From assembly GCA_030267565.1 (NCBI GenBank), contig BRXU01000012.1, positions 2,726,501 to 2,790,500 on the forward strand: DNA of 64,000 nt, read 5' to 3'. Source of the stretch: Pleodorina starrii. Its lineage: Eukaryota > Chlorophyta > Chlorophyceae > Chlamydomonadales > Volvocaceae. Numbering within the stretch: position 1 is the first letter of the stretch; every line of letters begins with the position of its first letter. The translations under genes and the position numbers were made by a program. A model generated the notes under the pieces. It was not told where the DNA came from. It ran no database searches and was given only the letters and a program-made list of their open reading frames with translations. Below, one piece after another: positions 22,301 to 32,831 of this stretch.

Positions 22301-25300
22301 ATGGAGGAGGCTAAGGGCCTGAAGCCGGGCCTCCAGGCGCCCCAACCTATGCAATCTCAGCAGCCCGCGGGGCCGCCAAGCGCCCCGAGCACCTCGGGCC
22401 AGCAAGCTCATCACCAAGACACCGCCCCAAAGGTAAAGGTGCATCTTGGCGCAGCCCATAGCAGTCTTTTGTCCTGGTATCGGCCGCCAGAGCCAGGCAA
22501 GGCCGCGACCTGGCGGTCGTTGGGGCGACTTAAGAGCCCGGAAGCAGTCCCTGACGGTGTGTGCATTGGACGGAAATGTTTTGGGTTGCATAAAACCCTA
22601 CAACTTAGACGCGAAGCGCGTGCCGGTCATTTGGGAGGGGTTGTCCTCCATGCCGCGGTTGTCCGCAGCGAAAAGTATCCTCTGAAATCCCATGCCTCAG
22701 GCTCGGAAGCCCTACATCATCACTAAACAGAGGGAGAAATGGACCGACGAAGAGCACGCCAAGTTTCTTGAGGCGCTGAAGCTATACGGTCGAGCATGGC
22801 GGAAAATCGAGGGTGAGGCAAGCCGGGCAACGAGCAGTTTGCCCCAAAATGGTGCGCAATCTTCTATGCACTCCCTGAAGTGGACCGTGCAGCTTTCACC
22901 ACGCGAAAGTGGGCGAGCTCGAGCGAGCGGTTGACTTGGCCTCGGTGGGCAAGCCAACTGCCGGCCAGCCTGGGAAAACAGTGCTCACCTGCCATACCTC
23001 GCCCTGCCCTGCCCTACCAGAGCACGTCGTTACCAAGACAACGGTACAGATAAGGAGCCATGCCCAAAAGTTCATTAATAAGTTGGAGAGGAACAAGGAC
23101 ACCGGGTCAACGGAGGACGGTGAGATGGGGTTGGGTGCAGGAGCGCGCGGGGGCTGGCGTCCATACCCGAGCGGCGGATGCTGTAGCCCAGTGTGCCCGT
23201 ATGCCCTATTTGCTATAATTAGACGAATAAAACCCATACAATTAGACGAATAAAGCCCACGCGCGGGTGCCGTTATTGTGCTGCTTCATGACCGTACCTG
23301 CTGTACTGTCAGCCTGCTTTCCGCCATACTTGCCCGCTGCGCAATTTCATGCACCCACATTGATTTTGCTGATTTGGGTCACGGGGTTCTGGGCTAACCC
23401 AACTTTGCCGCATGCTCTGAACCGCTCACGAACCGCTCATGAAAACCCTTCGCCTGAACCTTCCCGGGGCCTCCAGCCCGTGTCCACATCTCCAACGCCC
23501 GTTTCGGTCCCCCCTTGCTCCCCACCTGCCTTGCCACACCGCTGGGGTTTGTCTCTAATGTACGTAGGCGAGGGCATCAGCATTCCGCCGCCCAGGCCCA
23601 AGAAGAAGCCCTCCCGGCCGTACCCACGCAAGGAGCCCATGATGCCCGACAACAGCGGCAGCTTCGCTGCTGACGCCAGTGGCGTCAACGGCGGCAGCGG
23701 CGCCATGACAGTAACGCAGGGCGGCGGCGGCGGCGCCGGGGGCGGCGGCGCGCAGCAGTCCAAGCTGTCAGTGCCGGCGCCGCCGCGCTCTGCGCAGCTG
23801 CCGCAGCCGCAGATAGCCGGGCTTTTGCAGGCGCTGCCGATGGCCTTCCCGCGGTCGCAGCAGCTGTCGCCGGCGCAGGCTGCCATGGTCGCTGACGCGG
23901 TGGTCAAATCCCAACAGCAACAGCAACAGATGCAACAGCAGCAGCAGCAGTTGCAGGATCGCGCGCAATCGTCACACTATGCGGAGGTGACGGATGCGAC
24001 GGTGGCGGCGGTGGCGGCGGCGGCCTCGGCAGCGGCGGCGGCCGCAGCGGCGGCGGTCGTGGCGGCGGCGGGGCAGCAGGTTCAAGCGCACTTGCAGGTG
24101 GGAAGGGAGGGCAGAAGGTGGTTTGGGTTTGGGCGGCGCTTTGCCTGCCCTGCCGCGCCCCAGTACCAACGACCCAGCTCACTCTCTATCTCCCTTCTCC
24201 GGCCGGCTCGCAGGCGCATCCTCCACAGGGCTTTCCGTTCTTCGGCCTGCCGCCCTCCCTTCTGGCCCAAATCACGCTCCAGAACCCGGCCTTGGAGGTG
24301 AGCAGAGCGACGAGGGGGTTGGCTACTTGGGGGGCCCGGGGCTTATCTCTGGAGCCTTCCACAGCAAAAATCTCAGCCGTCCGGGCCTTGCGGCAGCACC
24401 GTAAGCGGACCTGGCCTCGCTCTTTGTTACCACCAAAAATTGAGGCACGCCGGCCGCGGCAACGGTGCCGGGGCTTGTGAGTATGATAGGCAGGGATGGA
24501 ACATGGGCGGCGGTGGGGGGCTGACGTCGCTGTGGGGAGCTTTTGGGCATGCTGGGCGCCGGGCCGATACGCGCGGTGGTAGCGTGTCCTGACGCACCTT
24601 CCGCGTTGCCGGGTGGCACCGCGCGCGTCACGTTTCGGCTTCCAACATAACACTCTTTGGCTGAACTCGGCTAAACCCGCTTGCCGCCACAACACCCTTA
24701 ACTGGGACGCGATACGCCATCCTTCTGCAGGGCGTGCCCTGGTCCGGCGGCGCCGGCGGCAACACCAACCCCACCGCCAACGGCAACGGCACCGGGACCG
24801 GAAATACCGGCAACAACGGCAACAGCGGCAGCGTCATGGGCGGCATCCCGCCGCAACCGCACGGCGCCGCAAACGGCGTCGACGGCAATGGCGCTGGCAG
24901 CGGCCACTTGCGCTCCTGGTCGGACCTACCCGACGCTCCCGCCTGGGTGCTGTCCTCCGCAGCGGACCGCGGTCACTACCATGCACTGCGTCACCACCAC
25001 CACCACCGCCACCACAGCCTGGACCGCTCCCAGCAGCAGGTGAGAGAGGGAGAGAGAGGGAGGTAGGGCGCGAGCGCGAGGGCAAGGCCTATGGGGAGCG
25101 TGTTGAGGTGGGCTGGGGACTGGAGGGCGTTGGGGCGGGCTGGGCTGGGGACGAAGGGGAGGTCGAAGGACGGGTGATCCGGGGCATATCGGGAAGTGGG
25201 GCTTGTGGGGGTTACAAAGCTCCCTGGAGCACGAGGGAAAGTAAACCCCTTTCACTTTCCCGCCGCTGCAGACACTTGCCGAGGCCACAGCCACCACCAC

Positions 25301-28300
25301 CGACGCCGAGAACCCCGCGGCGCTGCTGTTGGGGGGCGACCTGATGGCCCTCGGGATGGGGGTGGGCGGCGGGCAGGAGTCGCGGGGCAGCGACGGCAAC
25401 AGCGTGGTGACGGAGCGCGAGGGCGAACAGCAGAGCGGCGGAGGCGGGGAAGGGGAGGGCGAGGGCGAGGGCGACGACACGGGCCCCGACGCGGGCGCCG
25501 AGGACCAGGACCTGGACCAGGCGGCGCAGAGCAATCGAGTGGACCCTGGCCAGGTGGATAGGGGACCTGGGGGCCTGGGTCGGTGGATGGGTCGGTGGGT
25601 GGGTGGGCTGCGGCAACGGTGTGTGGGCGGTCAGGTGCCCCGCTGCATGCGGGCGGGGGGGCTATGCGCTGCTCTCCCTGCGTTTTGGCCTCTCGCTCTT
25701 TTGGGTTGTAGATCAAGGGAGGATGTCAGCAGTGGTGGCACCAGTAGGCGGACCCATTTTTTCATGTCGCCCACTCGAAGCCTGCTTCCCCCTTCCCTTT
25801 CCTGGCCGCCTGGCCAGCTTCTTTTTTCATCCTGCGACGGGCAATGGATGACTTGCACTTGCGGTCCGTCCGTCGGATGCGCCGTTTCGTGCCCCAATGT
25901 CGCGCTAATTTTGCCGTTGAGCTCACTTCCCGCCTAAACCCACCTCCCCTCGCCGCGCCACCCTTCCGTGCTGCCGTACTGTCGTATCGTGCTGCAGTGG
26001 GCCGCTGCCGACCCGCAGGCCGACCTCGACCAGACGGGAAATCGCGCGCTGCAGTACTGGCAGATGCTAGGTGCGTGTGTACGGCAAGACCAAAACCCGC
26101 TGCAGCACAACCTTCACGGTGCGTGTGCGACATGTGACTAGGAGGAGGAAGAGGAGAAGGTCGTGCAGTGGATGCGGGGCGCGCGATGGTGCGGGGCCCC
26201 AGGGTGGGGCCATTGGAGTTCGCTCCGCCCACTCCGCGGAGTGGGCGGCGCGAACTCCAATGGCCCCACCATTGGAGTTCGCTCCGCCCTTTCCGCCGCC
26301 CGTTGCCACGCGTGTCTAGCCGCCCCCACGCCAGGGCGCTCTCTCCCCGCTGATGCGGGGGCACCATGCCTAATCTGTTTTTTGCCACGCAGCCATGGGG
26401 TACCGTCGAACTTGCCGTGCCGTCAAACCATCCTGACCGGCCCCGTGCGGCGTCCAAGCCTGCACCAGCACCCAACCCACTCCCTGGTCCGCAGCAGCCC
26501 TGCGCCACACACCGCCTGGCCCCGACCGCATACCATTCCGCACCACCCTGCGCACCACCCCGCGCAACAGCAGCGCCCCGACCCCCCAAGAACAGGCTCG
26601 ACGACCCGCCCTCTCCTCTCCTCCCCTCTCCTCTCTCCTCCTCTCCTCGCACTCCCCGGCTCGTGAACGTGCAGGCATGATCGACAGCAGCCGCCCCGCG
26701 CTCGCCGGCAGCTCCGGCTCGGCCGGACTGGGCCCCGGCCTAGGCGCCGCGCGGGAAGGCCACGGCCATGGGCACGGCCACGGCCACGGCGCGCTCAAGA
26801 AATCGCTCAGCAACAGCACGCGCACGACGGGCAGCGGCGGCGGCGGCATACGCGCCAAGGGCTGCCCCAAGACCCACGGGTCGCTGAAGGAGGCCCCGGC
26901 GGCTTTCCTTCGCGGGGCCCAGCACAAAAAGGTGTGTGTGTGTGTATGTGTGTGTGCTCGAGGGGCCTCTGGCAGCACCGGCCACGTGTGCGCAAAGAGA
27001 GGGAATGCGCTGCGGGAATGCGGCTCCACGAGGGAGTGAGGGAGCAAGGGAGGGAGGAAGGCAGGGAGGGAGCGAGGGAGGGGTGTGGTTGTGGGGCATC
27101 TGGCCGGAGCGGCGGCAGGTGCGGCTGGCGGCGGCGTTCCCGTGAGCCGTGGCCGTGGCTGCGCGATTTTGTACGGCAAGCTGCGCGAGCGTTTAAAAGG
27201 CAGGCCTGGGAGGGCGCTCCGCTCTGGTCGCGTGTGGCTTGGCTTTGGCTTTGGCCTTGACCTTGGCTTGCAGCGTTGCAGCGGAAGGATTTACGCGTCC
27301 TTGGGATGCTCCCCTCGCTTTCCTTTCTCAGCGCTACTTTGAATCCGCTCCACAGCAGCGCCGCATGTGTTGCACTCCTCTGCCCCCTCGGCCTACCCGT
27401 GCAACTCTTGCTTCCGACACCCCTCCACCGCCCGTCCTCTCGCAGCCCGCCGCGCCGCGGGACACTTCCCCATGCGGCAGCGACATGAGCGGCATGGACC
27501 GCAGCCGCCACCACCACCACCATCACCACATGGGCATCGGGTTAGGACTGGGCATGAACCTCGCTCTCAACCAGGAGCCCACATCGCCTTCGCTGCAAGA
27601 AGCAGGTGGCGGTGGCGGCGGCGGCAAGGCGCCAGGCCGCGGCGGCGGCGGCGGCGGCGGTGGTGGAGGCGGCGGCGACGGCAGCACCGACACAAACGGC
27701 AGCGACAGCCGGCTGGGCGGCGCTCGGAATGACCCGGAGACCCGGTGAGTCAGGGAGGGGAAGGGAAAGGAAAGGGGGGTGGGGAAGCTGGTCTGCGAGT
27801 TTCTTCTATGCCCCGGCACGTTTTTAAACGCCTGTAAACCCCGCTTGTAAATCCCGCTTGGGCGGCAGCCAGGGGCCCTGAACATTCGTGCACCCCCCAC
27901 ACGTCCTGTCGTGATGTCGTGCAGGGAGGCTCAGGGATCTAACCCAACCAACACGAACAACGGTAACAATGGAAACGGCAACGGAAGTTCCGGTAACGGA
28001 TCCAACGGCAACGGCAACGGCAGCGGATCGCAAGGCAACGGGTCACAGGTGGGGACCCCGGACTGCTGCGGGCTCGAGAGAGTCAGCTGCGCTTTTGGAT
28101 TGCGGTGGGCTGCTAGCAGGATCGGGGCGACCAACAACTGGCAGGACATTAGGGGGCAGTACTTTTCACTGTTCTTTGCGCCCTTGACGTGATGACGTCG
28201 CTCCAGCTGCCTTGCAAAGCGTGGATGCGTGCTCTGCTGCCCACACTCTGGGGCGGAAGGAGATCACAGTAGTGGGAGAGGACAGGCCCATAGGGCCCCC

Positions 28301-31300
28301 GGAGAGATTGTCGATCTTTGCTGGTTCTGGTTGCTTGTGGGCCCGAATTGTGGGTCCGAGTTTGCCCTCGGGCGTGGGGCGTGACGCGTTTGGCGCTTCC
28401 TCACCTCTGATTTGTCACCATGCAACAGGGCAACGGCAACGGCAGCACCGGTAACGGCAACGGCAGCTCTGGCAACGGCAATGGCAGCAGTGGCAACGGA
28501 AACGGCAGCAGTGGCAATGGCCACAGCGGCGGTAACGGCCACAGCGGCGGCAGCGGCGGTGGCGGCGGCGGCGGCAGCGGAGGCAATGGAAACGGCCACA
28601 GCATCAAGGACAGCAATGACCCCGTCTTCAACGGCAACGGCCACAGCAGCGGTAAGCGCAGACACCCCCGGGCCGTTTACCCTCCGTAGGGGAAGGGACC
28701 GGCACGCCGCATTGCTGCAAGCATTGCTCGGGACATACCGATACGGCACCGATACGGCATGGTCGGCTCTCTCCGCGTGCAGCTGCCCCGTGCTGCTCGT
28801 GTCACACGTCTAGTTGCTGCTCTGCTTGTGCATGAAAGCCCGCGCCAGATCCCACGCGCTGACAGCCCCTACCCCCTGGCCCCTCGGAAAGCTCTCAGCC
28901 CTGTACCCCTCTTTCCCGGCGCCCCCCGACATGGCCTCACACAGCCAACGGGACCAGCCAGCACCACCCGCACCACCACCATCACCACCATCATCAGCAC
29001 CCGGCGCCTCGCTCACCCGCCTACGACGCGCTGCGCTATCCGGCCCATCTGGAGACGCGAGACCGGGACGGCAACGGCGCATCCGGCATCGGAGTGCGGC
29101 CGCCCAGCTCGGAAGAGGAGGACAACAACGGCAACGGCGCCGCGGCGGCTGCGGGGACGCCCGTCGGCGGCATCGGTGCCGGCGGCGGCAGTGGTGACGG
29201 GGACGGCAACGCAGGCGCCGATGTTGGCGGCGGCGGCCAGGCAGAGCGTGCCGATGCCGGCGGCGGCGGCGCCATGGGCAGCGCGAAGCCGGCGGGCAGC
29301 GACGCCGCAGGCTATGGCGCCAGCACACAGGGGGCACGCGGCGGCGGTGGCAGCGGCCCCGGCGCCAAGGGCCAGTCCGGCGTCGGCGTCAGCGCGGGCG
29401 GCAGCGGCAGCGACGGCAGCGGTGGCAAGGGCAACGGCGCGGGCAGCGGCGGTGCCGGGAGCGGCCGTACAGACGGCGGAAGCGTCGGTGGCGGCCTAGC
29501 GGGACTCACTGGGCGGCCTGACGGCGGCGCCGCCGCCATCCCCCGGCGGCCCGGCGGCTCGGTGGGCATCACGCTGGGGCGGGCCGGCTCGGCCTTCACC
29601 GTACCACCACCGTCATCCAAGTCGCGTGGCAGCGGTGCCGTCGGCGGCGGGGCTGTCGGCAACACCGGCGGCGGCGGCGGCGGCGGTGCCAGCGATGTCA
29701 ACGCGGTGACGACGTTGCTGGCTCAGCTCCAAGCGCACGCGTCGTTGGCGCCCTACACTACGCCGCCCGCCGGCCAACCTCCCACCTTCACGCAACGCGC
29801 CATGAACACCGCCACGGTGGGTGCGGCGCCCTTCTACTCCACCGCCAGCGCCGCCGCCAACACGGTCCATCAGGGCCTGCTGGCGGCGGTGGGGGCAGCG
29901 GCGCCGCCGCCGCCACCCCTGCCGCCAGCGACGGCGCCGAAAACGACAGCGGCGGCGTCGCTGGCAGCAGCTGCAGGCAAACTCGGGCTACCGCTCGACG
30001 CTGCCGCCGACGCGCTGGCGGCGGCGCTGACCCAGATGGCACAGGGCGCATTTCCGCAGCGGGCGTCGGAGCTGGGGGAGCTGCCGCCCGTGCCGCCGCT
30101 CGATGCGGGGCTGGCGGCGGCGGCATCGCCTGCCGTCACGGTGCTGTGCAGCGGCGGCGGTGGCGGCGCTATGGCCTCCTCCGGCGGCGCCGCCAACGCG
30201 AGCGCCGCCGCCGCTTACGCGCAACTGGTGGCGATGGTGCAGGGTGTGGCGTCGCAGTCGCCTCGGTCGGAGGCCGCCGCCGGCATGTCCTGCTCGCCGC
30301 CGTCCGCACAGGATGTCCTTATGCAGGACGTGCCACGCCGCGGCGGAGGCGGAGGCGCCTGCGCCACGACGGGGAGCGCCGCTGGCGGAGGCGGTGGAGG
30401 CCCTGCCGTCGCCGCTGGCAACGGCAGCAGCACACGGGCGTCTCCGTCACGAAGTCTAGCTAGGCACCCGTCGATTCCTTCCACGCCGCTCATCGCTGCC
30501 GCCCTGGCCGCAGCACAGCATCAGCAACAGGCGGCGGCGGCTGTGGCGCCGCCGCCGCCGCCGCTGGCAACAACAGCAGCAGCGATACGGCAGCAGCCCG
30601 GCGCCCATGTTCCGGGGATTAATCGAACTAATGGAAGCGGCGGCGACGGCAGCGCCAACGGCAGTGGGAAGAGCGCACCGCCGGCGCTGTCGCCGCCGTT
30701 GGGTACGGCATCGGCGCTTGCCGTCGTACGGGCCCGGGACATGCCGTCGCGCGAGGCCGCCCCTTGCTCGTCCGCAGGGCTTCAGGGCCGGCGGCGAGCA
30801 GCCGTAGACCCCGAGGGGGCCCGGGACCCACCGCCCCGGGGGTCGGCGGCAGCAGGTTTCGGCGCCGACGGCAGCAGCAGCGGCGGCGGCGGCGGTGGCA
30901 GCGGCGGCAGCGCGAGCGGCGGCAACTCGGCGGGTGTGCCGGCGCCCGCCTCCCTGGGCCTTCCGCGACCCCAGCCGCGACATCGATCCTCCTGCAGCCC
31001 ACCCTCCTGGAAACCCCCGCCGCAGAGCCGACCGCCGCCCCAAGCCTATCCGGCTCCCAAGCACATATCGCTCCCGCCGCAGCCGCCGCCGCAACACACG
31101 ACTCAGCTGATGCCGCCCCAAGGGCAGCACAGCCGCTTCGTACGGCCCGTACCCGTGCAGCCGGTGCCGCCGCGCCCCGCGCTCGGCGGTGGCGGCGGCA
31201 ACCACCACACGGACTCGCAACAGGAGGCGGCGCCAGCGGCAGCTGCAGCGGCTCTTCCGCCGCCAGCGGGGCCCGGAGCGCCGCCGCCGCCACTGCCGGG

Positions 31301-31391
31301 CGGCCTAAAGAGGCAACCGACTGGCGGGCGGCCGGGGGACTCTGGCGACGCCGATACGCCCAGCCCCGTCCGGAAACGGCCACATCAGTAG
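22301..31391 (+). CDS. ROC40: MYB-related transcription factor of the CCA1/LHY/REVEILLE (ROC40) type, about 1656 aa
   Basis: Exons: 22301-22432, 22701-22812, 23021-23119, 23568-24097, 24214-24297, 24731-25039, 25272-25553, 25998-26070, 26675-26931, 27446-27744, 27925-28048, 28429-28651, 28945-31391; phases close. Residues 45-135 carry one MYB repeat, [20 protein letters not shown] then [17 protein letters not shown], the SHAQKF motif, and the proline-rich [17 protein letters not shown] that follows the repeat in CCA1, LHY and REVEILLE proteins. These bind evening-element-like DNA in plant clocks; ROC40 is the Chlamydomonas clock gene of this type. The other 1500 residues are low complexity: a Gln run (about 23907-23955), Asn-Gly runs (27960-28040, 28429-28600), two poly-His runs, and Gly/Ser/Pro tracts. 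This is far longer than plant relatives (about 300-650 aa). The family is firm; orthology to ROC40 itself is likely but inferred. Confidence 0.9.
26203..26270. repeat. 34-bp near-perfect inverted repeat with no loop, in an intron
   Basis: The left arm 26203-26236 begins GGTGGGGCCATTGGAGTT and the right arm 26237-26270 is its reverse complement with a single mismatch. There is no spacer; the centre is CCGCGG. Part of the left arm (CATTGGAGTTCGCTCCGCCC) recurs directly after, from about 26270. It sits in the intron 26071-26674 of the MYB gene. The RNA could form a long hairpin. It may be a small foldback element; no target-site duplication was established. Confidence 0.85.
26932..26956. repeat. 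(GT)n microsatellite at a splice donor
   Basis: The GT run starts exactly at the donor after AAAAAG at 26931 in the MYB gene, so the donor GT is the first dinucleotide of the repeat. It extends about 25 bp with one interruption (GTAT). Confidence 0.7.
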
Positions 31392-31886
31392 GTGGGCGCA
31401 ACGGTGTATGTGCGCTCACTACGTGTGGTCGAGGGCGCTGTGTGCGGGCCTGCATTGGGTCTGGTCTTTCTGTCCGGTTGGTGGGTGGGTTGGTTGGTGG
31501 GTTTGTGCCGGCCGCTGCTGCCTGCGCTGCTGCCTGTGGGTCGCTCCCAGGGGACAGGGGAGACATCGCCGCCGGAGGCCGGCAGGGCACCGAAATGGAG
31601 TCCTGCCGGGAAGAGCTGCTTGGGCGACCCATCGGGATGGATGAAGCAGCGGCGGCGGCGGTGGCGGTGGTGGTAGTGGTGGTGGTGGTGGTGGACGGGC
31701 CAAAAGCTGTAGAGGAGCCTTGCCGCCGGGGGTGCAGAGACGGGATGGCATTGGGATGGCAGTGGCATGGCAGGTCCCGGGGCTTCGCTGCCAGCAGAGC
31801 GGGGCCGCCTGCCCGGAATTTCTATCTCAGTGTGCGGGGCTGAAAGAGAGGTCGGAAAGAGCTCGCAGGGTGGAGTGATAGGGGCT

Positions 31887-31926
31887 TAGGCTGGCAGGCA
31901 GGCAGGTAGGCAGGTAGGCAGGTAGG
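31887..31926. repeat. (GGCA/GGTA)n tetranucleotide repeat
   Basis: A run of GGCA units passes into alternating GGTA/GGCA units downstream of the MYB gene stop codon, probably within its 3' UTR or just beyond. Confidence 0.75.
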
Positions 31927-32775
31927 GTCCTGCGCTCCTGCCTCGGGCTGTGTCGCCCGTGGCGGATGACGACGATAGGCTAGACGATTGGTTATTACCA
32001 TCGCCTTGAGCCCGGATGTGCGGGGACTTTGGAGCCGTGGGGCAAAGCAACCCATTGCGGCCCCAATTGGACTGCTGGTGGTGGTGGTCGCGGCGCTGAA
32101 GACTGAGCCTTCTCATGCTGTCAGGTCAACAAGGGGGAGGAACTGTGGCGTTCGTTCAGCTCTTACCACCCTCGGCTATCAGGTTAAATAGCAGCAAGAG
32201 GCGGCGGAGGCGCCAGCGGCAGCGTCGAGGAAAGCGAGTGGAGAGCAGATGACATAGATTGCGTGGGGGCGGCTAAGCTGAGGAGCTGTGCTGATAGGAC
32301 GCGTATGTACAAACGAAATGCGGGGAGGGGAAGGGAGGGGGGTTGCAATGTGCGATGGGGGCCGGCGCGGCGGCACTGGAGCGCCTGAAAGAACGGCACG
32401 ACGGCGCGCGCGCGGGCCCCAAGGGCACGCAGAACGGCGCGGGGCATTGCGTGTCGAGCACGGCGTCGGGGCGCGCAGCGTGGCGCTTACCTTTTGACGC
32501 GCTTGCCGGACACTTCGCATCCTGGCATCGAGTGTTGTCCGGCTTGTGCCACGCTCTTGCCTGTATGGGCCATCTGTAGCGTCAACGGCAAGGAGAAGGG
32601 AGGAGGACGAGGTATGCTGGGGCGCCCATGCTTGGCGGATCTGCCGCTTCATTGCGGCCGAATTTGCACTTTGGGGCGCCAACCAGCGGGGGGGCGGAGC
32701 GGGGCGGGTGAAGGAGGTTGAGGGGCGGGAGCGCCAACACCTGGCGCGTGGCATCGCTCGCTTACGGATGAATGT

Positions 32776-32831
32776 GGCGCGTTGTGCGCCCGGCTATTGT
32801 CGCGGCGCGTTGTGCGCCCGGCTATTTTATT
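32776..32831. repeat. Two-copy 28-bp tandem repeat
   Basis: GGCGCGTTGTGCGCCCGGCT is found from 32776 and again 28 bp later (about 32804). The copies are nearly identical. It is non-coding, in the long intergenic stretch, and contains a short palindromic core (GCGCGTTGTGCGC). Confidence 0.7.

Noticed and set aside
23437..24182. Minus-strand open frames opposite the MYB gene
   Set aside because: Shadows of the Gln- and Gly-rich exon of the MYB gene.
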